Shown here: piece by piece, positions 47,513-57,789 of the stretch
How positions within the stretch are numbered: the first letter of the stretch is position 1
Layout: every line of letters begins with the position of its first letter
NCBI RefSeq assembly: GCF_001633165.1
Contig: NZ_CP015418.1
Coordinates: 1,612,001 to 1,676,000 of the forward strand
Origin: Rhodovulum sulfidophilum DSM 1374
GTDB taxonomy: Bacteria; Pseudomonadota; Alphaproteobacteria; Rhodobacterales; Rhodobacteraceae
Direction of reading: 5' to 3'
DNA: 64,000 nucleotides
The notes under the pieces: model-generated
What the model saw: the letters and a program-made list of their open reading frames with translations, nothing else
Told to the model about the DNA's origin: nothing
Database searches by the model: none
Position numbers and translations under genes: made by a program

Positions 47513-49315
47513 ATGACCGAGCTCAAATATATCCGCAACTTCTCGATCGTGGCCCATATCGACCACGGGAAATCGACGCTTGCCGACCGGCTGATCCAGC
47601 TGACCGGCACCGTTGCCGAACGCGACATGAAGGAGCAGATGCTCGACGCGATGGATATCGAGCGCGAGCGCGGCATCACCATCAAGGCCAATACCGTCCG
47701 GATCGAGTATCCCGCGCAGGACGGCCACACTTACGTTCTGAACCTGATCGATACCCCCGGCCATGTCGACTTCGCCTATGAAGTGTCGCGCTCGATGCGC
47801 GCGGTCGAGGGCTCGCTGCTGGTCGTCGATGCGACGCAGGGGGTCGAGGCGCAGACGCTGGCCAATGTCTATACCGCCATCGACGCCGATCACGAGATCG
47901 TGCCGGTCCTCAACAAGATCGACCTGCCCGCGGCCGAACCCGACCGCGTCAAGGAACAGATCGAGGACGTGATCGGCATCGACGCCTCCGAGGCGATCGA
48001 GATCAGCGCCAAGACGGGCCTGGGCATTCCCGATGTGCTGGAGGCCATCGTCAAGCACCTGCCGCAGCCGCATGAGGGCGAGCGGGACAAGCCGCTGAAG
48101 GCGCTGCTGGTCGACAGTTATTACGACCCCTATCTGGGCGTGGTGGTTCTGGTGCGGATCATCGACGGCGTGCTGAAGAAGGGCGACCGGATCCGGATGA
48201 TGAGGACGGGCGGGGTCTATCCCGTCGACCGGATCGGCGTGTTCCGCCCCGCGATGCAGAATGTGGACGAGCTGGGCCCGGGCGAGATCGGCTTCCTGAC
48301 CGCCTCGATCAAGCAGGTCCGCGACACCCGCGTCGGCGATACGGTGACGACCGAGAAGAAGGGCTGCGAGGCGCCGCTTCCGGGCTTCAAGCCCAGCCAG
48401 CCGGTGGTGTTCTGCGGGCTTTTCCCGGTCGATACCAACGATTTCGACGATCTGCGCGACGCCATCGAAAAGCTGGCGCTGAATGACGCCTCCTTCACCT
48501 ACGAGATGGAGACCTCGGCCGCGCTGGGCTTCGGCTTCCGCTGCGGGTTCCTCGGGCTTCTGCATCTGGAGGTCGTGCGCGACCGGCTCGAGCGCGAATA
48601 CGGGATCGACCTGATCACCACCGCGCCCTCGGTGATCTACAAGATCCACATGAAGGATGGCGAGGTGCGCGAGCTGCACAACCCCGCCGACATGCCCGAC
48701 CTGACCTATGTCGACCATATCGAGGAACCGCGGATCAAGGCGACGATCCTCGTGCCCGACGAATATCTGGGCGACGTGCTGAAGCTGTGCCAGGACCGCC
48801 GCGGCGAGCAGCTGGACCTGACCTATGCCGGCTCGCGCGCGATGGCGGTCTACGATCTGCCGCTGAACGAGGTGGTGTTCGACTTCTACGACCGGCTCAA
48901 ATCGGTGACCAAGGGCTATGCCAGCTTCGACTACCAGATCTCGGGCTATCGCACGGATTTCCTCGTCAAGATGCAGATCCTCGTCAATGACGAGCCGGTC
49001 GATGCGCTGTCGGTCATGGTCCATCGCGACCGCGCCGAGATGCGGGGCCGGGCGATGTGCGAGAAGCTGAAAGAGCTGATCCCGCGCCACATGTTCAAGA
49101 TCCCGATCCAGGCGGCCATCGGCGGCCGGGTCGTCGCGCGCGAGACGCTGGCGGCGCTGCGCAAGGACGTGACCGCCAAATGCTATGGCGGTGACGCGAC
49201 GCGGAAGAAGAAGCTTCTGGAAAAGCAGAAGGCCGGGAAGAAGAAGATGCGCCAGTTCGGCAAGGTCGAGATCCCGCAGCAGGCCTTCATCAACGCGCTC
49301 AAGATGGACGACTGA
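47513..49315 (+). CDS. lepA: Elongation factor 4 (LepA), ribosome-associated GTPase
   Basis: A 600-residue translational GTPase that assists ribosome assembly or translation under stress. G1 is [14 protein letters not shown] (about 15-28), G3 is DTPGHVDF (about 82), and G4 is NKID (about 136). EF-G-like domains 2, 3 and 5 follow, and the LepA-specific basic C-terminus (about 520-600) ends [17 protein letters not shown]. The ATG at 47513 places G1 at the family-normal distance; the open frame upstream is not conserved-looking. Confidence 0.97.
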   Translation: MTELKYIRNFSIVAHIDHGKSTLADRLIQLTGTVAERDMKEQMLDAMDIERERGITIKANTVRIEYPAQDGHTYVLNLIDTPGHVDFAYEVSRSMRAVEGSLLVVDATQGVEAQTLANVYTAIDADHEIVPVLNKIDLPAAEPDRVKEQIEDVIGIDASEAIEISAKTGLGIPDVLEAIVKHLPQPHEGERDKPLKALLVDSYYDPYLGVVVLVRIIDGVLKKGDRIRMMRTGGVYPVDRIGVFRPAMQNVDELGPGEIGFLTASIKQVRDTRVGDTVTTEKKGCEAPLPGFKPSQPVVFCGLFPVDTNDFDDLRDAIEKLALNDASFTYEMETSAALGFGFRCGFLGLLHLEVVRDRLEREYGIDLITTAPSVIYKIHMKDGEVRELHNPADMPDLTYVDHIEEPRIKATILVPDEYLGDVLKLCQDRRGEQLDLTYAGSRAMAVYDLPLNEVVFDFYDRLKSVTKGYASFDYQISGYRTDFLVKMQILVNDEPVDALSVMVHRDRAEMRGRAMCEKLKELIPRHMFKIPIQAAIGGRVVARETLAALRKDVTAKCYGGDATRKKKLLEKQKAGKKKMRQFGKVEIPQQAFINALKMDD

Positions 49316-49556
49316 GCCTGCCGGCGAGGTCCCGTTCTTCGGGGCCATGCTTCGCGGTGCGATTCGGCGCGGCCGGGACCGGGCGCCGGGATCGGGCTGG
49401 CCGCGGCGGCTTTCGGGCGGCGGTTTTGCGGCCCTTCGGTGGCGCGGGATGGCCATTGCGGGGCGGGACGGTCGCGACTGCGTGAGACCCCGCCCTCGCT
49501 CTGGACCTCGGCGCCGAGTTGGGTCATACCAACTCGAAACCGGTCAGGAGGGGCGC

Positions 49557-49940
49557 ATGGGCGTGGTCGACAGTTTTCTCAGCTATGTGACCTGGTGGAA
49601 CGGCCAGACCGTGAACATGCGGCTCTGGACCGCGCGCAATGGCCAGAAGGTCGGCGAGGACGCGCAGGGAAACGTGTTCTACCGGTCGAAGGACGGCAAG
49701 CGCCGCTGGGTGATTTACAATGGCGAGATCGAGGCAAGCCGGATCTCGCCCGACTGGCATGGCTGGCTGCACCATACCTATGACGCGCCGCCGACCGAGG
49801 CGCCGCTGCCGCACCGGGCCTGGGAAAAGCCGCATCAGGAAAACCTGACCGGCACGCCCTTGGCCTATGCGCCTCCGGGCTCGATCCGCAGGCCCGAGCC
49901 CGCGCCGCGGCGCGATTACGAGGCCTGGCAACCGGAATAA
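49557..49940 (+). CDS. NDUFA12-family complex I accessory protein
   Basis: A 127-residue homologue of the mitochondrial complex I subunit NDUFA12 (B17.2), found as a supernumerary subunit in alphaproteobacterial NADH dehydrogenase. The family core (about residues 34-74) runs from [20 protein letters not shown] through [34 protein letters not shown] site precedes the ATG. It is away from any nuo cluster, as is usual in this order, and 2 bases ahead of mlaD. Confidence 0.93.
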   Translation: MGVVDSFLSYVTWWNGQTVNMRLWTARNGQKVGEDAQGNVFYRSKDGKRRWVIYNGEIEASRISPDWHGWLHHTYDAPPTEAPLPHRAWEKPHQENLTGTPLAYAPPGSIRRPEPAPRRDYEAWQPE

Positions 49941-49942
49941 CC

Positions 49943-50443
49943 ATGGCAGAGAACAGTCCGACCGAAATCCTCACCGGTGCCGCCGTCCTGGCCTTGGCTG
50001 CCGGCTTCTTCGTCTATGCCTCGAACGCGACCGGCATGATCGGCGGCGCCGGACAGCAGCATTACGAGCTGAGCGCGAGCTTCCGTTCGGCCGAGGGCGT
50101 CAATCTCGGCACCGATGTCCGGCTGGCCGGTGTCAAGGTCGGCACCGTGACCGGGCTCGAGCTCAACCCGCAGACCTTCCGGGCCGATACCCGCTTCACC
50201 GTCCGCAACGGCATCGAGATCCCCGATGACAGCACCGCATCGGTCAGTTCCGAGGGTCTTCTGGGCGGCACCTTCCTCGAGCTGGTGCCGGGCGGCTCGC
50301 CCTTCAATCTCGAGCCGGGGGCCGAGGTGATCGACACCCAGGGCGCGGTCGGCCTGATCTCGCTGCTGATGAAATTCGTCGGCGGCGGTGGCGATGGCGG
50401 CGGCTCGGATGTCGGAACGGGCGGCGGGGACGATACGAAATGA
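49943..50443 (+). CDS. mlaD: MlaD-type phospholipid-binding protein of the Mla pathway
   Basis: A 166-residue inner-membrane-anchored MCE protein that forms the periplasmic hexamer of the MlaFEDB lipid transporter. It has an N-terminal membrane helix (about 8-28), an MCE domain (about 38-118, with GVNLGTDVRLAGVKVGTVTG and EGLLGGTFLELVPGG), and a Gly/Asp-rich tail. The other mla genes are not adjacent. The start is 2 bases after the NDUFA12 gene; the stop overlaps the next start by 4 bases. Confidence 0.93.
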   Translation: MAENSPTEILTGAAVLALAAGFFVYASNATGMIGGAGQQHYELSASFRSAEGVNLGTDVRLAGVKVGTVTGLELNPQTFRADTRFTVRNGIEIPDDSTASVSSEGLLGGTFLELVPGGSPFNLEPGAEVIDTQGAVGLISLLMKFVGGGGDGGGSDVGTGGGDDTK

Positions 50444-50991
50444 TCCGCGCGGCGCTGGCCCTGGCGCTGATCGCGACCCCGCTTCTGGCGCAACAGCAAT
50501 GGAGCCCTGAAGGCTGGACCCCGGATGGCTGGGAGGTCGCGCCGCTCGAGGAAATGCCCCGCGCCGAAGAGATGATGGATGCGCTGGGGCTTGGCGACAC
50601 GACGCTGGCGGACCGCCCGCTGCCTCTGGTGTCGCGGCCCGACCCGCTGGAGCTGCAGGAACACCGGACCGAGATCCGGAGCGCGGCCGTGACCGAGACG
50701 GCGCCTCAGGGGGCGGTGCTGCGCGGGCTCGACAAGCTGTCGGGCGATACGGTCGATCTCACGCTTGCCCCGGGCGAGACCGGCCAGGTCTGGCGGCTGA
50801 AGGTGACGCTGGACGAATGCCGTTTCCCGGCCGACAACCCGGCCTCGGACGCCTTCGCTCATCTTGATATTTCCGACCCGAGCCGCGGCAGCCACCTGTT
50901 CTCGGGCTGGATGATCGCGTCGAGCCCGGCACTGAACCCGCTCGACAATGCCCGCTACGACGTCTGGGTGCTGCGCTGCAGAAGCAGCTGA
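50440..50991 (+). CDS. DUF2155 secreted protein
   Basis: A 183-residue periplasmic protein with a signal peptide (about 1-17, ALALALIATPLLAQ). The DUF2155 domain (about 88-180) includes AVLRGLDKLSGDTVDLTLAP, then TLDECRFPADNPASDAFAHL and a final ALNPLDNARYDVWVLRC. The Cys pair (LDECRFP and VLRCR) could form a disulfide. The function is unknown. It is translationally coupled to mlaD, suggesting an envelope role. Its last 37 bases overlap the convergent aat gene. Confidence 0.85.
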   Translation: MIRAALALALIATPLLAQQQWSPEGWTPDGWEVAPLEEMPRAEEMMDALGLGDTTLADRPLPLVSRPDPLELQEHRTEIRSAAVTETAPQGAVLRGLDKLSGDTVDLTLAPGETGQVWRLKVTLDECRFPADNPASDAFAHLDISDPSRGSHLFSGWMIASSPALNPLDNARYDVWVLRCRSS

Positions 50992-51602
50992 GGCTCCGGG
51001 ATAGGCCATGCCCGGTCGAAGTTCGCGTCCCTGTTTACCGCCCGTTCCAGCCGTGAAAGATAGTCCTCGCGCTCGATCTCGATGGCGCCGAGGCTGGCCA
51101 GATGGTCGGTCAGGAACTGGGTGTCGAAAAGCGTGAAGCCGCCGATCCGGAGCCGGTCGACCAGATAGGCCAGGGCCACCTTCGAGGCGTCGGTGCGGCG
51201 CGAGAACATGCTTTCGCCGAAGAAGGCGCTGCCAAGCGTGACGCCGTAGACCCCGCCCGCCAGGATGTCGTCCTGCCAGACCTCGATCGAATGGGCATGG
51301 CCGAGATCGAAGAGCTGGCGGTAGAGCCGGAAGATCTCGGCATTGATCCAGGTCTCGGGCCGGTCGGCGCAGCACTCCACGACATGCTCGAAAGCGCTAT
51401 CGGTGCAGATCCTGAACCGGCCGCGGCGGATCGTGCGGGCGAGGCTTTTCGAGATGTGGAAGCCTTCGAGCGGGAAGATGCCGCGTTTGCGCGGATTGAC
51501 CCAGAAGATCCGCGGGTCATGGCGCGACTCGGCCATGGGGAAGATCCCCATGGCATAGGCCCTGAGCAGGGTCAGCGGCGTGAGCCGTTCGGCATCCATC
51601 AT
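50955..51602 (-). CDS. aat: Leucyl/phenylalanyl-tRNA--protein transferase
   Basis: Adds Leu or Phe to N-terminal Arg/Lys of proteins, marking them for ClpAP (N-degron pathway). The 215-residue protein has LLRAYAMGIFPMAESRHDPR (about 13-33), FWVNPRKRGIFPLEGFHISK, and the GGVYGVTLGSAFFGESMFSR active-site block (about 116-135). The C-terminal end overlaps the DUF2155 gene on the other strand. Confidence 0.95.
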   Translation of the reverse strand: MMDAERLTPLTLLRAYAMGIFPMAESRHDPRIFWVNPRKRGIFPLEGFHISKSLARTIRRGRFRICTDSAFEHVVECCADRPETWINAEIFRLYRQLFDLGHAHSIEVWQDDILAGGVYGVTLGSAFFGESMFSRRTDASKVALAYLVDRLRIGGFTLFDTQFLTDHLASLGAIEIEREDYLSRLERAVNRDANFDRAWPIPEPQLLLQRSTQTS

Positions 51603-51630
51603 CGCGCTCCCGTGGCCGGGGGCGCGCCGG

Positions 51631-52980
51631 TCAGAGTTCGGGGTCGGACTCCAGCCAGCGTTCCAGCCAGTGGATATTGTAATTGCCGCGCTGGATGTCC
51701 GGTTCCCTCAGCAGTGCCCGGAACAGCGGCGCGGTGGTCTCGATCCCGTCGACGATCAGCTCGCCCAGAGCCCGGTCCAGACGGGCCAGAGCCTCGGTCC
51801 GGTCGCGGCCATGCACGATCAGCTTGCCGATCAGGCTGTCGTAATAGGGCGGGATGGAATAGCCGTCGTAAAGGGCCGAATCCATTCGGACGCCCAGCCC
51901 GCCGGGCGCATGATAGGCGCTGATCTTGCCGGGGCAGGGCGCGAAATTCGGCAACCGCTCGGCATTGATCCGGACCTCGAGGGCATGACCGTTCAGCTGC
52001 AGCTCGTCCTGTGCGAAGGAGAGCGGCAGGCCCTCGGCCACCCGGATCTGCTCGCGCACCAGATCGACCCCGAAGATCGCCTCGGTGACCGGATGCTCGA
52101 CCTGCAGGCGGGTGTTCATCTCGATGAAGTAGAACTCGCCATCCTCGTAAAGGAATTCGATGGTGCCGGCGCCGGCATAGCCGATCCGGGCCACCGCGTC
52201 GGCGCAGACCTTGCCGATACGGGCGCGGGTCTCGGCGTCGATCACCGGGCCGGGCGCCTCTTCCAGCACCTTCTGGTGGCGGCGCTGCAGCGAGCAGTCG
52301 CGTTCGCCCAGATGCACGGCATTGCCCTTGCCGTCGCCGAAGACCTGGATCTCGATATGGCGCGGGCGGCCGAGATATTTCTCGATATAGACCTCGTCAT
52401 TGCCGAAGGCCGATTTCGCCTCGCTCCGCGCGGTCTGGAACGCCTGTTCCAGATCCTCCGGGGTCTTTGCCAGCTTCATGCCGCGCCCGCCGCCGCCGGC
52501 GGTGGCCTTGATGATGACCGGATAGCCGATCCCGGCCGCGACCGTCTTGGCCGTCTCGAGATCGGGCACGCCACCGTCAGAGCCCGGCACGCAGGGCACG
52601 CCCAGCGCCCTCATGGTCTCCTTGGCGGTGATCTTGTCGCCCATCATCCGGATATGCTCGGCCGAGGGGCCGATGAAGGTCAGGCCGTGATCTTCGACGA
52701 TCTGCACGAAACGGGCATTTTCCGAGAGGAAGCCGTAGCCGGGATGGATCGCCTGGGCCCCGGTGATCTCGCAGGCCGAGATGATCGAGGGGATCGACAG
52801 GTAGCTTTCGGTGCCCGAAGGCGGGCCGATGCACACGCTTTCGTCGGCCATTCGGACATGCATGGCATCGGCATCGGCGGTGGAATGGACCGCGACCGAA
52901 TGGATGCCCATTTCGCGGCAGGCGCGGATCACGCGAAGCGCGATCTCTCCGCGGTTGGCGATGAGGATCTTGTCGAACAT
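51631..52980 (-). CDS. accC: Acetyl-CoA carboxylase biotin carboxylase subunit
   Basis: Carboxylates the biotin on AccB using ATP and bicarbonate, the first step of fatty acid synthesis. The 449-residue ATP-grasp enzyme contains [20 protein letters not shown] (about 159-178), [20 protein letters not shown] (about 222-241) and the [20 protein letters not shown] motif (about 288-307). It is downstream of accB with 13 bases between. Confidence 0.97.
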   Translation of the reverse strand: MFDKILIANRGEIALRVIRACREMGIHSVAVHSTADADAMHVRMADESVCIGPPSGTESYLSIPSIISACEITGAQAIHPGYGFLSENARFVQIVEDHGLTFIGPSAEHIRMMGDKITAKETMRALGVPCVPGSDGGVPDLETAKTVAAGIGYPVIIKATAGGGGRGMKLAKTPEDLEQAFQTARSEAKSAFGNDEVYIEKYLGRPRHIEIQVFGDGKGNAVHLGERDCSLQRRHQKVLEEAPGPVIDAETRARIGKVCADAVARIGYAGAGTIEFLYEDGEFYFIEMNTRLQVEHPVTEAIFGVDLVREQIRVAEGLPLSFAQDELQLNGHALEVRINAERLPNFAPCPGKISAYHAPGGLGVRMDSALYDGYSIPPYYDSLIGKLIVHGRDRTEALARLDRALGELIVDGIETTAPLFRALLREPDIQRGNYNIHWLERWLESDPEL

Positions 52981-52993
52981 GACCCGCCGCGCC

Positions 52994-53503
52994 TTATTCG
53001 AGGATCATCAGCGGCGTGCCGTATTCGACCGGCGAAGCGTCCTCGACGAGGATGCGCTTGACGGTCCCGGCGCGCGGGGCGGGGATGTGGTTCATCGTCT
53101 TCATGGCCTCGACGATCAACAGCGTCTGGCCCTCGGTCACGCTGTCGCCGACCTTGACGAAGGCATCAGACCCGGGCTCGGGCTGCAGATAGGCGGTGCC
53201 GACCATCGGCGAGGTCACGGCGCCCGGGTGCTGGGCGGGGTCCTCGACGCCGGCCTCGGCATTGGTGCCGGGGGCGGGCGCGCCGCCGCCCGCGGCAGGG
53301 GCCGGGGCATAGGCGGGGATCTGCATCGTCGTCGGGGCCTGTGCGACGACGGATGCCGGCTGCGAGCGCGATACCCGCACGTCCAGCGAGTCGTCCTCGC
53401 CGTATTCACGCTTGACCTGCAACTCGGTCAGGTCGTGTTCGCGCAGAAGTTCGGCCAGCGCCTGGATGAAGGCGACATCCGCCTCGTGGGAAGTCTTGGT
53501 CAT
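52994..53503 (-). CDS. accB: Biotin carboxyl carrier protein of acetyl-CoA carboxylase
   Basis: Carries biotin between the carboxylase and transferase subunits. The 169-residue protein has an N-terminal helical segment, an Ala/Pro-rich linker (about 55-90), and a C-terminal biotinyl domain (about 93-169). The biotinylated Lys135 is in [12 protein letters not shown]. The start at 53503 ([12 protein letters not shown]) is favoured; the longer frame upstream is a GC artefact. It is first in the accBC operon. Confidence 0.95.
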   Translation of the reverse strand: MTKTSHEADVAFIQALAELLREHDLTELQVKREYGEDDSLDVRVSRSQPASVVAQAPTTMQIPAYAPAPAAGGGAPAPGTNAEAGVEDPAQHPGAVTSPMVGTAYLQPEPGSDAFVKVGDSVTEGQTLLIVEAMKTMNHIPAPRAGTVKRILVEDASPVEYGTPLMILE

Positions 53504-53876
53504 GCCTGTCCTCGATCGGTCGCGCGGCCCCGCGCCGGAGCGCAGGGCCGCGGTAAGAATTGGGGCGCTTATACGCGAGGGGCAACCCCATGGAAAGGCG
53601 GTGCGGCCGGTTTTCGCGGCGCGGCCAGGCCGGGGCTCGCCGGGCCGTGAACGAGGCCGCAGGTCAGGGCCGAGACCCGGGCACGCGGCGAGACGGGGCC
53701 GCCGTCCCGCGCGGGGGGCGTGCATTGCCGCTTTTCGCCGGTTGCCCTTTCCCTGGGCGCCCGCGCGCCCCGGAACGGTCCGGATCTGCGGCAAACCGGC
53801 CCGCAGGATATTTACCTTTTGATAAAACAAGGCCCTGTGGCAGGCTCGATGGAAGACGAGACCAGGGAGAGCCGGA
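53504..53876. other. Divergent control region between accB and preT
   Basis: About 370 bases without a gene, separating the divergent accBC and pyrimidine-degradation operons. A less GC-rich patch at 53810-53832 (ATATTTACCTTTTGATAAAA) lies about 50 bases before preT and is a likely promoter or operator zone. The well-defined RutR-like dyad seen elsewhere in the cluster was not found here. Confidence 0.5.
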
Positions 53877-55217
53877 ATGGCCAATTCGCCACTGAGCCCG
53901 GGCGTGGTTCCCGGGCGTCTGAAGCCAGAAGACTATATCCGGAACTTTGCCGACAAGGCGCCGCCGCTGAGTGCCCATGAGGCCGCGGTGGCGGCGGAAC
54001 GCTGTTATTTCTGCCATGATGCGCCCTGCGTCACGGCCTGTCCGACCGCCATCGACATTCCGCTTTTCATCCGCGAGATCGCGACCGGGGCGCCCGCGGC
54101 GGCGGCGCGGACGATCTTCGAACAGAACATCCTGGGCGGCATGTGCGCGCGGGTCTGTCCGACCGAACAGCTTTGCGAAGAGGCCTGCGTGCGGATGACG
54201 TCCGAGGCGCGTCCGGTCGAGATCGGCCGGTTGCAGCGCTTTGCCACCGACACGCTGATGCGCCGCGAAGGCCACCCCTTTCTCCGCGCGGCACCGACGG
54301 GGCGACGGATCGCGGTGGTGGGGGCGGGCCCCGCAGGACTGGCCTGTGCCCATCGGCTGGCGATGAAGGGCCATGAGGTGCAGCTATTCGACGCACGACC
54401 CAAGGCGGGCGGGCTGAACGAATATGGCATCGCCGCCTACAAGACCGTCGACGATTATGCCCAGGCCGAGGTCGCCTGGCTGCTGCGGATCGGTGGAATC
54501 GCGGTGACCAATGGCAAGGCGCTGGGGCGCGACATGACGCTGGACACGCTGCGCGCGGGCCATGACGGGGTGTTCCTCGCGATCGGGCTTGGCGGCGTCA
54601 ATGCGCTTCGGGCCGAGGGCGAGGAGAAGGCGCAGGTGGTGGATGCGGTCGATTTCATCGCCCGTCTGCGCCAGTCCGACGATCTGTCTGCCATTCCGGT
54701 CGGGCGCCATGTGGTGGTGATCGGCGGCGGCATGACGGCGGTCGATGCGGCGGTGCAGTCGAAGCTTCTGGGGGCGGAATCCGTCACCATGGTCTATCGC
54801 CGCGGCCGCGCGGCGATGGGCGCCTCGGAAGAGGAACAGCATCTGGCCAGCTCCAAGGGCGTGCGGATCGTCACCGGCGCAGCACCGCTGCGTCTGCTGG
54901 GTGATGGCGCAGTCGAGGCGGTGGAATTCGCCTATACCCGCGAGACCGGGGCCGGGCTGGAGCTGACCGACGAGACCTTCCGGCTTCGGGCCGATCAGGT
55001 CTTCAAGGCCATCGGGCAGAAGCTCGAGGGCGCGCCCGAGGGGATCGCCCTTGCCGGCCGCAAGATCGCGGTGACCGGGCCGGGGCGGACCTCGCTTGCC
55101 GGGGTCTGGGCCGGGGGCGACTGCGCTTCGGGCGGCGACGACCTGACGGTGACGGCGGTGGCCGAGGGTCGCGATGCCGCCGAGGACATTCACGCAACGC
55201 TGATGGCGGAGGGCTGA
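53877..55217 (+). CDS. preT: NAD-dependent dihydropyrimidine dehydrogenase, subunit PreT
   Basis: The electron-input subunit of bacterial dihydropyrimidine dehydrogenase (uracil/thymine reduction). The 446-residue protein has an N-terminal iron-sulfur domain with CYFCHDAPCVTACP (about 43-56) and CARVCPTEQLCEEACV. An FAD site follows (VVGAGPAGLACAHRL, about 147), then an NAD site (VVVIGGGMTAVDAAV) and the C-terminal flavoprotein signature GVWAGGDCASGG. PreA starts 3 bases after its stop. Confidence 0.94.
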   Translation: MANSPLSPGVVPGRLKPEDYIRNFADKAPPLSAHEAAVAAERCYFCHDAPCVTACPTAIDIPLFIREIATGAPAAAARTIFEQNILGGMCARVCPTEQLCEEACVRMTSEARPVEIGRLQRFATDTLMRREGHPFLRAAPTGRRIAVVGAGPAGLACAHRLAMKGHEVQLFDARPKAGGLNEYGIAAYKTVDDYAQAEVAWLLRIGGIAVTNGKALGRDMTLDTLRAGHDGVFLAIGLGGVNALRAEGEEKAQVVDAVDFIARLRQSDDLSAIPVGRHVVVIGGGMTAVDAAVQSKLLGAESVTMVYRRGRAAMGASEEEQHLASSKGVRIVTGAAPLRLLGDGAVEAVEFAYTRETGAGLELTDETFRLRADQVFKAIGQKLEGAPEGIALAGRKIAVTGPGRTSLAGVWAGGDCASGGDDLTVTAVAEGRDAAEDIHATLMAEG

Positions 55218-55220
55218 TCC

Positions 55221-56540
55221 ATGGCCGATCTTTCCTGCGATTTCGTGGGCATCAAAAGCCCGAACCCGTTCTGGCTGGCCTCGGCGCCGCCGACCGACAA
55301 GGAATACAATGTCCGCCGTGCCTTTCAGGCGGGCTGGGGCGGCGTGGTCTGGAAGACGCTGGGCGAGGACGGCGCGCCGGTCGTCAATGTCAACGGTCCC
55401 CGCTATGGCGCGATCTACGGCGCCGACCGGCGGCTTCTGGGGCTGAACAATATCGAGCTGATCACCGACCGGCCGCTCGAGGTGAATCTGCGCGAGATCA
55501 CGACGGTCAAGCGCGACTATCCCGACCGGGCTCTGGTCGTCTCGCTGATGGTGCCCTGCGAGGAGGAGGCCTGGAAGCGCATTCTTGCCCGGGTCGAGGA
55601 GACCGGCGCCGACGGGGTCGAGCTGAATTTCGGCTGTCCGCACGGGATGAGCGAACGCGGCATGGGGGCCGCGGTGGGGCAGGTGCCCGATTATGTCGAA
55701 ATGGTCACCCGCTGGTGCAAGCAGAACACCCGGATGCCGGTGATCGTGAAGCTGACGCCCAACATCACCGATATCCGTCTGGCCAGCCGCGCCGCCCACA
55801 AGGGCGGGGCCGATGCGGTCAGCCTGATCAACACCATCAACTCGATCACCTCGGTCGATCTGGACCTGATGGCGCCCGAGCCGACCATCGACGGCAAGGG
55901 CACCCATGGCGGCTATTGCGGCCCGGCCGTGAAGCCCATCGCGCTGAACATGGTGGCCGAGATCGCCCGCGATCCGGCGACCCGGGGCCTGCCGATTTCG
56001 GGCATCGGCGGCGTGACGACCTGGAAGGATGCGGCCGAGTTCATGGCGCTGGGGGCGGGCAATGTGCAGGTCTGCACGGCGGCGATGACCTATGGCTTTC
56101 GGATCGTGCAGGAGATGATCTCGGGGCTGTCGGACTGGATGGACCGCAAGGGCCATGCGCGCCCGGAGGATTTCGTCGGCAAGGCGGTGCCCAATGTGAC
56201 CGACTGGCAGTATCTGAACCTCAACTACATCGCCAAGGCGCGGATCGACCCCGAAACCTGCATCAAATGCGGCCGCTGTTATGCCGCCTGCGAGGATACC
56301 AGCCATCAGGCCATCGAGATGACGGCGGACCGGTCGTTTCTGGTCAGGGACGAAGACTGCGTGGCGTGCAATCTTTGCGTGGATGTTTGTCCGGTCGAGG
56401 GATGTATCGACATGCGCAGGCTTTCCCCGGGCGAGGTCGATCCTCGCACGGGAAAGGAGGTGCCCGCCAATTACGGGAACTGGACGACCCACCCCAACAA
56501 TCCCGGACGGAAAAGCGCCGCGGAACAGGGGTTGGAGTAG
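55221..56540 (+). CDS. preA: NAD-dependent dihydropyrimidine dehydrogenase, subunit PreA
   Basis: The catalytic FMN subunit that reduces uracil and thymine to 5,6-dihydro forms. The 439-residue protein has a dihydroorotate-dehydrogenase-like barrel (about 5-325) with ELNFGCPHGMSERGMGAAVG (the active-site loop) and GGKGTHGGYCGPAVKPIAL-type phosphate-binding residues. Two C-terminal 4Fe-4S clusters are seen in CIKCGRCYAACED and CVACNLCVDVCPVEGC. It is coupled to preT and opens the reductive pyrimidine pathway completed by genes further right. Confidence 0.95.
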   Translation: MADLSCDFVGIKSPNPFWLASAPPTDKEYNVRRAFQAGWGGVVWKTLGEDGAPVVNVNGPRYGAIYGADRRLLGLNNIELITDRPLEVNLREITTVKRDYPDRALVVSLMVPCEEEAWKRILARVEETGADGVELNFGCPHGMSERGMGAAVGQVPDYVEMVTRWCKQNTRMPVIVKLTPNITDIRLASRAAHKGGADAVSLINTINSITSVDLDLMAPEPTIDGKGTHGGYCGPAVKPIALNMVAEIARDPATRGLPISGIGGVTTWKDAAEFMALGAGNVQVCTAAMTYGFRIVQEMISGLSDWMDRKGHARPEDFVGKAVPNVTDWQYLNLNYIAKARIDPETCIKCGRCYAACEDTSHQAIEMTADRSFLVRDEDCVACNLCVDVCPVEGCIDMRRLSPGEVDPRTGKEVPANYGNWTTHPNNPGRKSAAEQGLE

Positions 56541-56541
56541 G

Positions 56542-56880
56542 TCAGATTTCGATGTCGAGCTGGCGCGGGGCCGGCTCGGCAGAGCCCGCAGTCATTTCGA
56601 CCCGCCAGAAGACCGAGGCCTCGTTCACGCGCCGTTCCGCTTCGAGTTGAAGCGGCGTCGTGTCGAAGGCCGGAGGCGGTCCGGCGGGGCGGTCGGGATC
56701 GGGCGCGGGGAATTCCTGACGCGTTTGCGACTGGCCGCGTTGTCCGGTCTCGGCACGGGTCTGGGTTGCACCGCCACCGGATTGGGCAGCGGCAACGGGC
56801 GCCGTCGGCGCCGCAGGGGCGACGGTAGTTGGCGCCACATCGTGCACGCCACCCACCGAAACGGGAGCGATAATTTGCAT
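56542..56880 (-). CDS. Small hypothetical low-complexity protein
   Basis: A 112-residue frame starting MQIIAPVSVGGVHDVAPTTV, with Ala/Pro/Gln-rich sequence to about residue 70 and a more structured end (PPAFDTTPLQLEAERRVNEASVFWRVE). GGAGCTTGGGTGAA precedes the ATG; a TTG 9 bases earlier is the alternative. It converges on preA with only one base between stops. No family was recognised and no link to pyrimidine metabolism is visible. Confidence 0.5.
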   Translation of the reverse strand: MQIIAPVSVGGVHDVAPTTVAPAAPTAPVAAAQSGGGATQTRAETGQRGQSQTRQEFPAPDPDRPAGPPPAFDTTPLQLEAERRVNEASVFWRVEMTAGSAEPAPRQLDIEI

Positions 56881-57007
56881 TTCACCCAAGCTCCAGCTCA
56901 GGCCCCCACCACCAATGAGAAATATGCACCCAAAGGGCGGGGTTGAGAAGGGTCAACCTCCGATTTTCTGGTGTCGAGGTTAATGAACTCTGAGCGGAGG
57001 CCGGAGA

Positions 57008-57622
57008 TCAGGGGGCGAGCAGGCGGCGGAACAGCATCGCCAGATGGCGGTCGGCGCCCTCGAACGGATCCTCATTGTCCTCGCCCAGAACGGTCCGCAC
57101 CTGAACGTCGAAATCGGCATAATGCTGGGTCAGCGCCCAGATCGAGAAGATCAGATGATAGGGGTCGACCGGCGCGATACGGCCCGCGCGGGCCCAGCCC
57201 GCGATCACCGCGGCGGTCTCGTCGACAAGGCTTTTCAGCTCGCCTTCGAGGGTCGGCCGGATGCGCTCGGCGCCTTGCAGGATCTCATTGGCGAACAACC
57301 GGCTTTCGCGAGGGAAATCACGGCTCATCAAAAGCTTGCGGTGGACGTATCCCAGGATCTCGTCCAGCGGCTCGCCCTCCGGGTCGAGCGCGCGCAGCGG
57401 CGCGAGCCAGGTGTCGAGCAATCCCGCCATCAGCGTTTCGTGCATCGCCTCCTTGGAGGGGAAGTAGTAAAGCAGGTTCGGCTTCGACAGCCCGGCTTTC
57501 CGGGCGATCTGGTCGAGCGTCGCGCCGCGGAAGCCCTGTTGCGAGAAAACGTCCAGCGCGGCCTCGAGGATGGTCTCGCGATTTCGGCGCTGAATGCGGG
57601 TGCGGGGGTGTGAAGGTTTCAT
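57008..57622 (-). CDS. rutR: TetR-family regulator, RutR-like
   Basis: A 204-residue repressor closely resembling E. coli RutR, which senses uracil/thymine. The helix-turn-helix (about 15-60) has GATLDQIARKAGLSKPNLLYY. The C-terminal domain carries the RutR-type blocks LDTWLAPLRALDPEGEPLDE and PVDPYHLIFSIWALTQHYAD. It is divergent from the aminotransferase gene, and a dyad of the RutR type (TGACC-N4-GGTCA) lies in the space between them. Control of the surrounding pyrimidine-degradation genes is the obvious inference. Confidence 0.85.
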   Translation of the reverse strand: MKPSHPRTRIQRRNRETILEAALDVFSQQGFRGATLDQIARKAGLSKPNLLYYFPSKEAMHETLMAGLLDTWLAPLRALDPEGEPLDEILGYVHRKLLMSRDFPRESRLFANEILQGAERIRPTLEGELKSLVDETAAVIAGWARAGRIAPVDPYHLIFSIWALTQHYADFDVQVRTVLGEDNEDPFEGADRHLAMLFRRLLAP

Positions 57623-57679
57623 GCGGTGCTCCGGAAATGGGCGCGTCGGTGAATTTCACTTTCCTTCGATTGCGCAAAA

Positions 57680-57700
57680 TTCCATCATTCGATGGTGGAA
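57680..57700. promoter_or_regulatory. Dyad element near the rutR promoter
   Basis: CCATC-N4-GATGG (57682-57695) nested within TTCCA...TGGAA (57680-57700) forms an imperfect palindrome about 60 bases upstream of rutR. It does not match the RutR consensus, so a second regulator is possible. Confidence 0.35.
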
Positions 57701-57789
57701 ACCGCCACTCGGTCGGACACCCTGAAATCGACTCGGGCCGGGACCGGGGCCGTTATATTGACTGGCCTTCGGCCTCTGCTAGCGTGCTC

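Noticed and set aside
47420..49456. A 678-codon minus-strand frame opposite lepA
   Set aside because: Antisense shadow of lepA; no start signal or recognisable domain.
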